Below, piece by piece: positions 27,301-35,199 of a DNA stretch of 64,000 bases. A model generated the notes under the pieces. That model saw nothing but the letters and a program-made list of their open reading frames with translations, was not told the origin of the DNA and searched no databases. Source of the stretch: Blastomonas sp. AAP53 (GTDB lineage Bacteria; Pseudomonadota; Alphaproteobacteria; Sphingomonadales; Sphingomonadaceae); assembly GCF_000331245.1 (NCBI RefSeq), contig NZ_ANFZ01000006.1, forward strand, positions 372,001-436,000. The letters are read 5' to 3'. Each line of letters begins with the position of its first letter. Position 1 is the first letter of the stretch. A program made the translations under genes and the position numbers.

Positions 27301-27589
27301 TGCGGCGCTGGAAGCGGCGCGGCTGCGCCTGCGGCCGATCCTGATGACCAGCCTGGCGTTCATCTTCGGCGTGCTGCCGCTGGCCCTGTCGAGCGGTGCA
27401 GGCGCCAACAGCCGCATCGCCATCGGCACGTCGGTGATTGGCGGCATGCTGACCGCGACAGTGCTGGCGATCTTCTTCATCCCGCTGTTTTTCGTGCTCG
27501 TCCGCCGGACGACGCGTGACACGCTCAAGAAACTGCATATCGGCGACGCGCAGCCCAATTCCACGGGTTCGGGCGGAGGCGCGGCATGA
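24383..27589 (+). CDS. RND multidrug efflux pump, HAE1 family
   Basis: 1068 residues starting with GTG. AcrB-type: twelve membrane segments with two large periplasmic loops. N-terminal SRIFIERPIFAWVLAI; proton-relay aspartates in the fourth helix (GLLVDDAIVVVENVERL); the conserved Lys in AAKNAILVIEFAE of helix ten; and the hydrophobic gate helices. It exports hydrophobic and amphiphilic compounds using the proton gradient. It is preceded by the adaptor and followed with an ATGA overlap by the outer-membrane factor, so the tripartite pump is complete. Substrates are not predictable from sequence alone. Confidence 0.95.
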   Translation: MSRIFIERPIFAWVLAIITMLAGVGAIYLLPVEQYPDVAPPQVNIRATFPGASAETLENSVTQIIEQQLTGIDGLLYFNSSSTSRGQVTISATFEKGTDPDIAQVQVQNQVQQALARLPQQVQQQGLRVTKSNPDFLMIVGVYDETDRSTNIDVSDFLVSNLQDTLSRIEGVGETNVFGSQYAMRIWLDPDRLASVGLMPGDVITAIRNQNTEVAAGEVGGLPQPESNRLNATVTSQSRLRTVDEFEAIILKAERSGAVVRLADVARVELGAENYSASSRINGHPGAGLAISLAPGADALATADLVKQAVADARGNFPAGYNVAYANDTTAFIRLSIEEVVQTLIEAIILVVIVMFVFLQSWRATLIPTIAVPVVLLGTFAVFYLFDFSINTLTLFGLVLAIGLLVDDAIVVVENVERLMEEDPDLTPKEATIKSMGEIQVALVAIAVVLSAVFLPMAFFGGSTGVIYRQFSITIVSAMVLSALVALILSPALTASLLKQKRHDGTERKSWLTRNWPWAAARMERAQHWFNHGFARGTDRYVGAVEKVVDRKWLFLAIYALVLVLLVALFVRLPTGFLPTEDQGAARLQFRLPAGATQGRTREVQLAIEKYMLEDERKNIAVMFSVAGGGQGAAGQNTGQGFVNFVDWSDRTAAEDSADAISQRASKAFSKFRDAQVNVLVPAAIRGLGQTNGFSLQLQNTSGMSREDFDEARNRLLEMAENDPVLAGVRLGELPDVQTLQVDIDQPKLASLGLNQSDVNTTLSAAWGGQYVNDFIDRGRVKRVFVQADAPYRATPDDLGRWFVRGNDGQMAPFSAFARTRWSTTPTTLSRFQGYPSFQFEGQAAPGQSSGAAMDRIEELAKEIPGIGVAWSGLSFQERLSSGQAPLLYSLSLLVVFLCLAALYESWTIPVAVMLVIPLGLVGAVFAVTLRGLENDVYLQIGLLTTMGLAAKNAILVIEFAEQAEKRGARVIDAALEAARLRLRPILMTSLAFIFGVLPLALSSGAGANSRIAIGTSVIGGMLTATVLAIFFIPLFFVLVRRTTRDTLKKLHIGDAQPNSTGSGGGAA

Positions 27590-29031
27590 AGCGGGCAGGG
27601 TTGATCGTCGTGGCGCTGCTGTCGGGCTGTTCGATGGCGCCCAAATATGTGCAGCCTGACCTGCCCGTGCCGGCATCATGGCCGGCGGGCGATGCCTATC
27701 TGGCGCAGAGCGAGGCGGCGCTGCCGGTGCTGTCGTACCGCGAGGTTTTCGTCGACGCCAGGCTTGCGCAGGTGATCGAGCAGGCACTGGCCAACAACCG
27801 CAACCTGCGCGTGGCGGCGGCGAATATCGAGGCAGCCCGCGCACAGTTCCGGATCCAGCGTGGCGCGCAGTTGCCGCAGATCGGCATCGTTGCAAACAGG
27901 ACCCAGTTCGACAACGGCACCGCCAACCAGAACCGCAATCAGGATGTCGATATCGGCAATTCGCCCACGGCGAGCCGTTCGACCGCAGGCGTGCGCTATA
28001 CCGCGGATGTCAGCACCACCGCGTTCGAACTCGACCTGTTCGGGCGATTGCAGTCGCTCTCCGATGCTGCGCTCAACCGCTATTTCGGTACCGAGGCGGC
28101 GGCGCGGGCGACGCGCCTGACCCTGGTCGGCGATGTGGCGGATGCGTGGCTGACCTATGCCACCGACCGCTCGTTGCTCGCCTTGGCGGAAGAAACCGCT
28201 GCCAACGCGCGCGAGCGGGTCAAACTGACCCGGCTTCGGCTGGATGGCGGTATCGCCCCCCGCACCGATCTTCGCCAGGCCGAGCAGATTCTTGCTACTG
28301 CGGAGGCCGATATCGCCGCGCAGACCACATTGCTGGCGCAGGATGCCAACGCGCTGCAGCTGCTGGTCGGCGCACCGGTGGACGAGGCGCTGTTGCCGCG
28401 TTCGATCGCCGATGCAGGCGCTGCGGTAAAGACACTGCCAGCGGGGCTCGATTCCACGATTCTGTTGCGCAGGCCCGACGTGATGCAGGCCGAATATGCG
28501 CTGAGGGCTGCCAACGCAGAAATCGGCGCGGCGCGCGCGGCGTTGTTCCCGCGGATCACGCTGACGGGACTTGCTGGCCTGGCCAGCAATGCGCTGTCGA
28601 GCCTGTTTACCGGCGCAGCGTTCAACTATTCGGTCGGCGAGACCGTGCGTTATTCGCTGTTCGCCGGCGGTGCGGCGCAGGCAGGGGTCGCGCAAACACA
28701 GGCACAGCGCGATGCGGCGGTCGCAGGCTATGAAGGCGCGATCCAGGCTGCGTTTCGCGATGTTGCCGACGCGCTGGCGCGGCGCGGCACAATCACCGAA
28801 CAGCTGCGTGCCTCGCGTGCCTTTGTCGATGCCGCCGAAGACAGCTACCGGCTGACCGACATGCGCTATCGTGGAGGGCTGGACTCGTTCCTCACCAGCC
28901 TCGATGCGCAGCGCTCGCTCTATACGGCACAGCGCACGCTGTTGAATACGCAGCTGATCGAAGCGAGCAACCGCGTCACGCTCTACCGTGCGCTGGGTGG
29001 TGAGACGGTTGCGCCAACACCACAAGATTGA
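27586..29031 (+). CDS. Efflux outer-membrane lipoprotein, NodT family
   Basis: 481 residues. Signal peptide with lipobox LLSGC at about residue 14, then the TolC/NodT pattern: two structural repeats (VIEQALANNRNLRVAAANIE and YALRAANAEIGAARAALFP) with coiled-coil helices, and the segment LTGLAGLASNALSSLF. It forms the trimeric exit duct of the RND pump encoded just upstream, anchored in the outer membrane. The start overlaps the pump stop by four bases. It ends at a strong convergent hairpin before the helicase gene. Confidence 0.92.
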   Translation: MKRAGLIVVALLSGCSMAPKYVQPDLPVPASWPAGDAYLAQSEAALPVLSYREVFVDARLAQVIEQALANNRNLRVAAANIEAARAQFRIQRGAQLPQIGIVANRTQFDNGTANQNRNQDVDIGNSPTASRSTAGVRYTADVSTTAFELDLFGRLQSLSDAALNRYFGTEAAARATRLTLVGDVADAWLTYATDRSLLALAEETAANARERVKLTRLRLDGGIAPRTDLRQAEQILATAEADIAAQTTLLAQDANALQLLVGAPVDEALLPRSIADAGAAVKTLPAGLDSTILLRRPDVMQAEYALRAANAEIGAARAALFPRITLTGLAGLASNALSSLFTGAAFNYSVGETVRYSLFAGGAAQAGVAQTQAQRDAAVAGYEGAIQAAFRDVADALARRGTITEQLRASRAFVDAAEDSYRLTDMRYRGGLDSFLTSLDAQRSLYTAQRTLLNTQLIEASNRVTLYRALGGETVAPTPQD

Positions 29032-29080
29032 ACCGCGCTACGGGGCGTGCCGCAGGTCAGAGCAACAACATCGCAAACTC

Positions 29081-29116
29081 GCCCCTGTTCTGCGACTTTC
29101 GTAGCAGAGCAGGGGC
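29081..29116. terminator. Hairpin terminator between convergent efflux operon and helicase gene
   Basis: A 13-base-pair stem (GCCCCTGTTCTGC with GCAGAGCAGGGGC, one G-T pair) and a ten-base loop. It lies 50 bases after the efflux operon and 19 bases from the end of the convergent helicase gene. There is no long T-run, so efficiency and direction are uncertain. Confidence 0.55.
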
Positions 29117-29134
29117 GATTGTTAGCGTGCAGGC

Positions 29135-31225
29135 TCAGCCCTTGGGGCGTTTGGTGAAGGGCTTGGCACCTGGGCGACCAGAAAAGCCGGGCTTTCCGCC
29201 TTCAGGGCGCGGACGGCTGTCGCCGCGCGGCGCGTAGGGCTTGCCGCCGGGGCCACCAGTGCGGGGACCATCAGAGCGCGGACCATCGCTGCGGGGGCCG
29301 CGCGCGGGCTTGTCAGCGAACGAGGCACGGTCGGCATTGGTCTTCTTGTCGCCATAGGGCTTTTTATCGCCAAATGACCTGTTGTCGCCGAACGGCTTCT
29401 TGTCGCCAAAGGCGCGCGGTTCGCCATACGGCTTGCGGTCGCCAGAAGGCTTGCGATCGCCAAAGGGCTTCTTGTCACCGAATGGCTTCTTTTCGCCGAA
29501 TGCCTTGGCTTCATAGCGCGGCTTGAGCGGGCCGGAGTTCGTCTTGCCCTTCTTGCCCGATCCGCTGCCATCACGGGCGTCGGAGCGACGCGGCGGGCCG
29601 GAGCGGCTGTGGCCCTGCGGCGGTCCTTCGGCGCGGGTGATCGAGACGCTGCCTTCGTCGCCATCCTCGCCGCCGGCGGTGCGCTCGACAGCTTCTGCGA
29701 AGCGATCGGCGACGGCGCGCGGGATTTCAAAATGGGTCGCTTCGTCGCCCAGGCGGATCGCGCCGATTTCGCTACGGGTAATGTGTCCACGACGGCAGAG
29801 CAACGGCAGCAGCCAGCGCGGATCGGCATTCTGGCGGCGACCGATGTTCAACGCGAACCAGACAGTGTCTTCAAAACCGGGGCGCGGCCCCATGTCGCGC
29901 GGCGGCGGCGATGCAGCAGCGTCGAGCAGTTCCTCGGGCAAAGGCATCTGCGCACGGTGTGCCTGCACCAGCATGATCGCGATGTCTTCTGCCGAGCGCT
30001 CGCCCAGCAGCGTTTCGGCCAGCGTGCGGTCGGCGTCGTCCGCTTCGACCGGTGCGCGCAGCTTGTCGAGCAGACGGTCGTGATCGGCGCGGCGGATGTC
30101 TTCAGCCGAAGGTGCGTTGATCCACTGTGCGTTGATATTGGCGCCGCGCAGCATCGATTCGAGTCGACGACGACGCGGATACGGCACGATCATCAGCGCG
30201 GTACCCTTCTTGCCCGCCCGGCCGGTACGGCCCGAACGGTGCTTGAGGGTGTCCATGTCGCGCGGCAGCTCGACGTGAATGACCAGCGAGAGGCTGGGCA
30301 GATCGATGCCGCGCGCAGCCACGTCGGTGGCGACGCATACCCGGGCACGGCGATCGCGCAGCGCCTGCAGCGCCGCGTTGCGCTCGTTCTGGCTGTGCTC
30401 ACCCGACAGGGCAACAGCAGAGAAGCCGCGCTCGATCAGGCTGGCGTGGAGGTGACGGACATTGTCGCGCGTGGCGCAGAACAGCATCGCGGTTTCCGCT
30501 TCGTGCAGACGCAGCAGGTTGACCACCGAGTTCTCGATATCCGCAGGGGCAACCGTCACCGCCAGATATTCGATATCGCCATGACCGCGGTCGGCACCGA
30601 CGGTCGAGATGCGGTGCGCATCGCGCTGATAGCGCTTGGCCAGCGCCACGATGGGCTGGGGCATCGTGGCTGAGAACAGCATCGTGCGGCGACCATCGGG
30701 GGTTGCGTCGAGGATTTCTTCAAGGTCTTCGCGAAAGCCCATGTCGAGCATCTCGTCGGCTTCGTCGAGCACGGCGACCTTGAGGCCGGACAGGTCGAGC
30801 GCGCCGCGTTCCAGGTGATCACGCAGGCGACCGGGGGTGCCGACGACGATCTGTGCGCCCTGCGACAGCGCGCGGCGTTCCTTCGAGGCGTCCATGCCGC
30901 CGACGCAGGTCGCGATGCGCGCGCCAGCGGGGCCATAGAGCCAGATGAATTCGCGGCTGACCTGCAACGCCAGTTCGCGCGTCGGTGCGACGATCAGCGT
31001 CTGCGGCGTGTGGCTGGGGGCAACACGGTTGTCATCACCGATCAGATCGCTGGCCATGGCCAGGCCAAAGGCCACGGTCTTGCCGGACCCGGTCTGGGCA
31101 GAAACGATCAGGTCGCGGCCATGTGCGTCTTCAGACAGGACTGCCTGTTGGACAGGGGTGAGCGTGTCGTAACCATGCGCATCAAGCGCGTCCGACAGAA
31201 CGGCGGGAACAGAGTCAAAAGGCAT
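29135..31225 (-). CDS. DEAD-box RNA helicase (DeaD/CsdA type) with repetitive basic tail
   Basis: 696 residues. Helicase core in residues 1-370: Q-motif near the N terminus, Walker A AQTGSGKT, DEAD box VLDEADEML, SAT, and motif VI HRSGRTGRAG. A DbpA-type RNA-binding domain follows at about 465-530 (DPRWLLPLLCRRGHITRSEIGAI). The last 130 residues are highly basic and repetitive (FGDKKP-like units, then RPEGGKPGFSGRPG). It would unwind structured RNA in ribosome assembly or cold adaptation. It is a single gene with a 250-base divergent intergenic region shared with the Tudor-like gene, in which I see no certain promoter. Confidence 0.93.
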   Translation of the reverse strand: MPFDSVPAVLSDALDAHGYDTLTPVQQAVLSEDAHGRDLIVSAQTGSGKTVAFGLAMASDLIGDDNRVAPSHTPQTLIVAPTRELALQVSREFIWLYGPAGARIATCVGGMDASKERRALSQGAQIVVGTPGRLRDHLERGALDLSGLKVAVLDEADEMLDMGFREDLEEILDATPDGRRTMLFSATMPQPIVALAKRYQRDAHRISTVGADRGHGDIEYLAVTVAPADIENSVVNLLRLHEAETAMLFCATRDNVRHLHASLIERGFSAVALSGEHSQNERNAALQALRDRRARVCVATDVAARGIDLPSLSLVIHVELPRDMDTLKHRSGRTGRAGKKGTALMIVPYPRRRRLESMLRGANINAQWINAPSAEDIRRADHDRLLDKLRAPVEADDADRTLAETLLGERSAEDIAIMLVQAHRAQMPLPEELLDAAASPPPRDMGPRPGFEDTVWFALNIGRRQNADPRWLLPLLCRRGHITRSEIGAIRLGDEATHFEIPRAVADRFAEAVERTAGGEDGDEGSVSITRAEGPPQGHSRSGPPRRSDARDGSGSGKKGKTNSGPLKPRYEAKAFGEKKPFGDKKPFGDRKPSGDRKPYGEPRAFGDKKPFGDNRSFGDKKPYGDKKTNADRASFADKPARGPRSDGPRSDGPRTGGPGGKPYAPRGDSRPRPEGGKPGFSGRPGAKPFTKRPKG
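29339..29500 (-). repeat. Nine tandem 18-base units encoding FGDKKP-like hexapeptides
   Basis: Within the helicase tail, nine consecutive in-frame units encode variants of F/Y-G-D/E-K/R-K-P. The first encodes FGEKKP and the last YGDKKT. The unit is conserved at both DNA and protein level with scattered third-position changes, which points to duplication followed by drift. It gives a disordered basic segment likely to bind RNA. Confidence 0.85.
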
Positions 31226-31475
31226 CGGGATTTCAATTCGTTTAGGGATGCGAAGGTTCCGCGATCGGCGGCGAAACCGCGCGCGGTGGAAAACACGGCC
31301 ACCGCTGCAAGTCTGCGCCCTTAGCCGTTTTGCGTCCTGGATACAATGACATTCGCTGCCTGGGCTGCCTGCGCCGGTGTTGCGCGGTTCGTTGAGTTTC
31401 GTTGCTGAGGCGTGTAACCTGCGTCAACGGATAGGGGCCGTGATTGGCGGCGCCAACGGAAAGGGGGAGGCGAAC

Positions 31476-31862
31476 ATGAAAAATCTTGCTGCTTTTGGGT
31501 ATGTCGTGGCCGCAGTTGGCGCACTGGCGTTGCCGACCATTGCATCAGCGCAAGAGGTGGGCGACTGGGTGCTTTCGCCATGGCGCGGCAGCTCGGTCTA
31601 TTACCCTGGTGTTATTGAATCGCGCAGCGGATCGCTGGTAACGGTCCGGTTCGATGATGGCGATGTCGAGACGCGCCAGGCCAACACGGTGCTTCCGTTC
31701 GACTGGCAGGCCGGCAGCCGCGTTGCATGCATGTGGAGCGACAACAAATGGTATGTCGCCACGGTTCGCTCGATCGCTGCCGATGGGTTCACCATGCAGA
31801 TCCGCTACGACGAGGACGGCACCATAGAGAATACCAACACCGGGCGGTGCCGTACGCGTTGA
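31476..31862 (+). CDS. Secreted Tudor/agenet-like domain protein
   Basis: 128 residues from ATG 31476, preceded by GGGGGAGG; the longer upstream frame is rejected. The signal peptide ends ASAQE. The mature part consists of two short SH3-like/Tudor-like repeats: VGDWVLSPWRGSSVYYPGVIE with VTVRFDDGDVET, then GSRVACMWSDNKWYVATVRS with MQIRYDEDGTIE. The second ends with a Cys that may bond with the Cys of ACMW. Such repeats bind peptides or nucleic acids in eukaryotes; in an exported bacterial protein the partner is unknown. Single gene, convergent with the chemoreceptor and separated from it by a hairpin. Confidence 0.75.
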   Translation: MKNLAAFGYVVAAVGALALPTIASAQEVGDWVLSPWRGSSVYYPGVIESRSGSLVTVRFDDGDVETRQANTVLPFDWQAGSRVACMWSDNKWYVATVRSIAADGFTMQIRYDEDGTIENTNTGRCRTR

Positions 31863-31872
31863 CCGCCTGCTC

Positions 31873-31907
31873 CGCCCGCCTGAACGGCCTTGCGGTTCAG
31901 GCGGGCG
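31873..31907. terminator. Convergent hairpin terminator
   Basis: A perfect 13-base-pair stem (CGCCCGCCTGAAC with GTTCAGGCGGGCG) and a nine-base loop, placed exactly in the 55 bases between the Tudor-like gene and the convergent chemoreceptor gene. No T-run follows, so it may work through stem strength or serve as a transcript end stabiliser. Confidence 0.6.
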
Positions 31908-31917
31908 GGCGCCGCCG

Positions 31918-33477
31918 TCACGCTGCGCGGGAGAGAGGGTTCTCGCGCGGTTCTGTGCCAGCAGAAAGCTGCGTGGACCTCTTGTTGTCCAATCCCAGCC
32001 GGAATTTGGCGATTTCCTCCGCCAACTTGCGTGATTCCGCAGCGAGCGACCTTGCTGCGGCACTTGTCTCCTCGACCATGGCGGCGTTCTGCTGGGTGAT
32101 GCCGTCCAGCGCGCCCACGGTCTGGTTCACCTCGCGCAGCTTCACTGCCTGACCTTCGACCGACTGGGCGATCGTCGTCACGAAATCGCCAATCTGCAGA
32201 ATGCGGCTCGTGATCCTTTCCAGCGTCTCGCTGGTTTCGGCGACCACCTGCACGCCCACGGCAATCTGTGCATTGGATGCACTGATCTTGGTCTTGATGT
32301 CCATCGCAGCATCGGCAGAGCGCTGCGCCAGGGCGCGCACTTCGGTGGCCACGACCGCAAAACCCTTGCCGGCTTCGCCGACCCGCGCCGCTTCGACGCC
32401 CGCGTTGAGCGCCAGCAGGTTGGTCTGGAACGACAGCCCGTCGATCACGGCGATGATCTGGTCGATCTCCATCCCGGAATGCTCGATATTGTCCATTGCC
32501 ACGCGCGCACGTTCAACGATCCCGGCCGAGCTCTCCGCCTCACCCTGCGCGGTTTGCAGCACCTGGCGCGCGTCCTTGGCCTGTTGGGCCGTGCCCGACA
32601 CGCTATCGGTTATCGCCCGGATGCTGGCGACCGTGTCGTGCAGCGTGGCACTCTGCCTCTCGGTGCGGTCTGCCATGTCATGCGCGGCATGGCTCACATC
32701 GCCTGCGCTTTCGTCGATGCTGGTTGCCGCGCCGGAAATCTTGCCGAGCGACTGGCGCATGCCTTCCAGCGCAAGATGATAGTCCGTGCGCAGCTTTTCA
32801 TAATCGGCAGGGAAGGCTTCGCCGATGCGGCAGGTCAGGTCGTTGCGTGCCATGGCGTTCAGGCCATCGCCCAGCGCGCCGATGACCAGCACCTGTTCGG
32901 CTGCGATGGCATTGCGAACCGAAGCCGCTTCCTGTTCAAGCCGTTCAGCTTCGGACCGTGCCGCGGCTTGGCGCTCGATCATCTGCTCAAGCTGCAAAGA
33001 GACCTGGATCAGCACCCCTGCTTCTACCAGCACGATCACTGCATGCAGCAAGACGCGGGGCAGATCTGCGCCATCGGGAAAGACCCACGCGGGCATGATG
33101 AAATTGGTACCGAGGTGGTGCACCGCGATCACCGCTGTGCCCGCCACGATCGGTCGCCAGTCGCACATCACCACCAGCGTCGCGAGCAACGCAAAGAACA
33201 TCATGTGGACGTCCATCTGCAGATTCGCCCCTGCGGCCTGGTACAACAGGATCGCAGGGTAGACCGGCATGGTGACACCCAGCAGGATTCTGCCGGTCGA
33301 CTGGATGTTGCCCGATCGGGCGATCAGCGTCGGGAGCAGGGTGATCGCAACGGCCGCGACGACCGGGGTCCACCCCAGGCTGGCATAAATGCTGACCCCG
33401 GCAATGATGGCTACGCATAGCCAGGCGATGATCACGAGCGCGAAAACGCCGTTCTTGCGGATACCGGTCAGTTCCAT
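31918..33477 (-). CDS. Methyl-accepting chemotaxis protein with polytopic membrane sensor
   Basis: 519 residues from ATG 33477. The N-terminal 190 residues carry about six membrane helices (FALVIIAWLCVAIIAGV, VVAAVAITLLPTLIA, PAILLYQAA, MFFALLATLVVM, LLHAVIVLVEAGVLI) and no large periplasmic loop. A linker and HAMP-like stretch follow, and then the cytoplasmic signalling domain with the highly conserved hairpin tip (FAVVATEVRALAQRSADAA). It would feed CheA/CheW. A sensor made only of membrane helices suggests detection of a membrane-soluble signal or redox/energy state. It overlaps by ten bases a small membrane-protein gene upstream. Other chemotaxis genes are not in the window. Confidence 0.88.
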   Translation of the reverse strand: MELTGIRKNGVFALVIIAWLCVAIIAGVSIYASLGWTPVVAAVAITLLPTLIARSGNIQSTGRILLGVTMPVYPAILLYQAAGANLQMDVHMMFFALLATLVVMCDWRPIVAGTAVIAVHHLGTNFIMPAWVFPDGADLPRVLLHAVIVLVEAGVLIQVSLQLEQMIERQAAARSEAERLEQEAASVRNAIAAEQVLVIGALGDGLNAMARNDLTCRIGEAFPADYEKLRTDYHLALEGMRQSLGKISGAATSIDESAGDVSHAAHDMADRTERQSATLHDTVASIRAITDSVSGTAQQAKDARQVLQTAQGEAESSAGIVERARVAMDNIEHSGMEIDQIIAVIDGLSFQTNLLALNAGVEAARVGEAGKGFAVVATEVRALAQRSADAAMDIKTKISASNAQIAVGVQVVAETSETLERITSRILQIGDFVTTIAQSVEGQAVKLREVNQTVGALDGITQQNAAMVEETSAAARSLAAESRKLAEEIAKFRLGLDNKRSTQLSAGTEPRENPLSRAA

Positions 33478-33830
33478 GAGGTTTGTTTCTTCCCTTGGGT
33501 TCCTGCAATCTTCCCGCAAAAGATTTCAGGTGCTTTGATGAGCAGACTCGAATGTTGCCATGCGCTGGCCGCGAGGAGGTCGCGTCGCGCGTAAACGAGG
33601 ATCGATCCCGGCAGTGGCCCCTGGCCCAGAAACGCCGCACCCTTGGGCAAGGCCCAGCCCATCGTCTGGCCAACCGCCGCAGGGCCCAGCGGAATGACCA
33701 TCATCGGTCCTTCGCGCGGGGGTGCCAGGGTCATCGCAACGATAGCCGCCACGACCATCGCAATCTGCGCATACAGCGCAATCTTCAGCGCTCGCATGGA
33801 GCGATCAGTCTGGATTTCGTCGGAGGGCAT
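33468..33830 (-). CDS. Small membrane protein translationally linked to the chemoreceptor
   Basis: About 120 residues from ATG 33830; ATG 33842 and GTG 33851 are also possible because no ribosome site decides. One clear membrane helix (ALKIALYAQIAMVVAAIVAMTLAP) follows a short cytoplasmic N terminus, and a Gly/Pro-rich outer part contains a second weakly hydrophobic stretch. I recognise no family. The reading frame runs ten bases into the chemoreceptor gene, so the two are probably expressed together and may form one sensory unit. This is inference from position only. Confidence 0.55.
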   Translation of the reverse strand: MPSDEIQTDRSMRALKIALYAQIAMVVAAIVAMTLAPPREGPMMVIPLGPAAVGQTMGWALPKGAAFLGQGPLPGSILVYARRDLLAASAWQHSSLLIKAPEIFCGKIAGTQGKKQTSWN

Positions 33831-33972
33831 GGACACTCGCATGCCCTGCACTATCCAATCGACAAGTAAACATTCGCTTATTTATGGAGCGAATTCTGCC
33901 TAACAGACCATTTATAATGGCTGCAAACCTTTGTAGGCATGATGATTGCCGATAGATGGGCGTTCGATAACG

Positions 33973-35160
33973 CTAAATTGCGGTGCCCGCAGCATGGCCG
34001 CTCGCCCAGGCCCATTGGAAATTGTAGCCGCCCAGCCATCCCGTGACGTCTACCGCTTCACCGATCGCATACAGTCCCGGTACTTTGCGCGACTCCATTG
34101 TCTGCGACGAGAGGCCATCTGTGCTGATCCCGCCGGCGGTAACTTCGGCCTTGGCATAGCCTTCGGTGCCGTTGGGGTGAAACACCCAAGACTTCAGGCG
34201 CCGCTCTGCCTCGACAAGCAGGCGGTCTGCGCAATCTGCGAGGCGGCTTTCGGAACCGAGGCGTTCGCTCAGGGTGGCAGCCAGCCGGTCAGGCAGCATG
34301 GCGCCCATTGCGCTGCGCACGGTCGCGCGGGGTTGGGTGCGCTTGGCAGAAGTCAGCCAGCCGGTGGCCGCATCAGGGATGAAATCGATCTCCACCGGCT
34401 CGCCATGCCGCCAATAGCTGGAGACCTGCAGGATTGCGGGGCCGGAAAGCCCCTTGTGCGTGAACAATGCCGCCTCGCGAAACGCCGACTTGCCAGCGCG
34501 GGCAATCACCTCGGTTGCGACGCCCGAGAGCGACCGGAACAGTGTCTCGTCGCCGCCCAAAGTCAGGGGCACCAGCGCGGGGCGGGGTTCCACGACCTTG
34601 AGGCCGAACTGCCGGGCCAGGTCATAGGCAAAGCCGGTCGCGCCCATCTTGGGGATGGACGGACCACCGGTCGCTATCACCAGCGCCGGTGCGCTGGCCG
34701 TCCGGTTGCCGATGGCGACGTGATAAACTCCATCGGCATGGCTGACGGCACCCACGCGGTGACCCAGCACCATCTCGACGCCGCCCTTGTCGCATTCCTC
34801 GAGCAGCATCGCGACGATCTGCTTGGCCGAGCCATCGCAGAACAGCTGACCCAGGGTCTTTTCGTGCCAGGCGATGCCATAGCTGTCGACCAGCGCGATG
34901 AAATCCTGCGGGCTGTAGCGGCCCAGCGCGGATTTGGCGAAATGCGGGTTGGCGCTGATGTAGCGGTCTGCCTGGGTGTTCACATTGGTGAAATTGCACC
35001 GCCCGCCGCCGGAGATCAGGATCTTCTTGCCCGGCGCATCGGCATGATCGACCAGCAGCACCCGACGGCCGCGCTGCCCGGCGATGGCCGCACAGAACAA
35101 TCCGGCCGCGCCAGCGCCCAGGATGATGGCGTCATAGGGGGATGGAGCGGGGGAGGGCAT
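33973..35160 (-). CDS. BaiN/HI0933-like NAD(P)/FAD-dependent oxidoreductase
   Basis: 395 residues. N-terminal FAD-binding GAGAAGLFCAAIAGQRG with acidic strand end VDHAD, followed by KILISGGGRCNFTN, the signature of the HI0933/BaiN flavoprotein family. The C-terminal FAD motif GLYAIGEAVDVTGWLGGYNFQWAWASG is split over two segments and typical. Family members are aminoacetone oxidase-like or bile-acid-reductase-like; the physiological role is mostly unknown. Cytoplasmic. It ends about 120 bases from the small membrane protein gene downstream; radC starts a separate minus-strand unit 39 bases upstream. Confidence 0.88.
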   Translation of the reverse strand: MPSPAPSPYDAIILGAGAAGLFCAAIAGQRGRRVLLVDHADAPGKKILISGGGRCNFTNVNTQADRYISANPHFAKSALGRYSPQDFIALVDSYGIAWHEKTLGQLFCDGSAKQIVAMLLEECDKGGVEMVLGHRVGAVSHADGVYHVAIGNRTASAPALVIATGGPSIPKMGATGFAYDLARQFGLKVVEPRPALVPLTLGGDETLFRSLSGVATEVIARAGKSAFREAALFTHKGLSGPAILQVSSYWRHGEPVEIDFIPDAATGWLTSAKRTQPRATVRSAMGAMLPDRLAATLSERLGSESRLADCADRLLVEAERRLKSWVFHPNGTEGYAKAEVTAGGISTDGLSSQTMESRKVPGLYAIGEAVDVTGWLGGYNFQWAWASGHAAGTAI

Positions 35161-35199
35161 CAGGCGGGTCTATGACGCGCAGGTGGCGCTTAGTCGAGG

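Noticed and set aside
29339-29500. CRISPR-like repeat array
   Set aside because: Units are contiguous, in frame and protein coding with no spacers.
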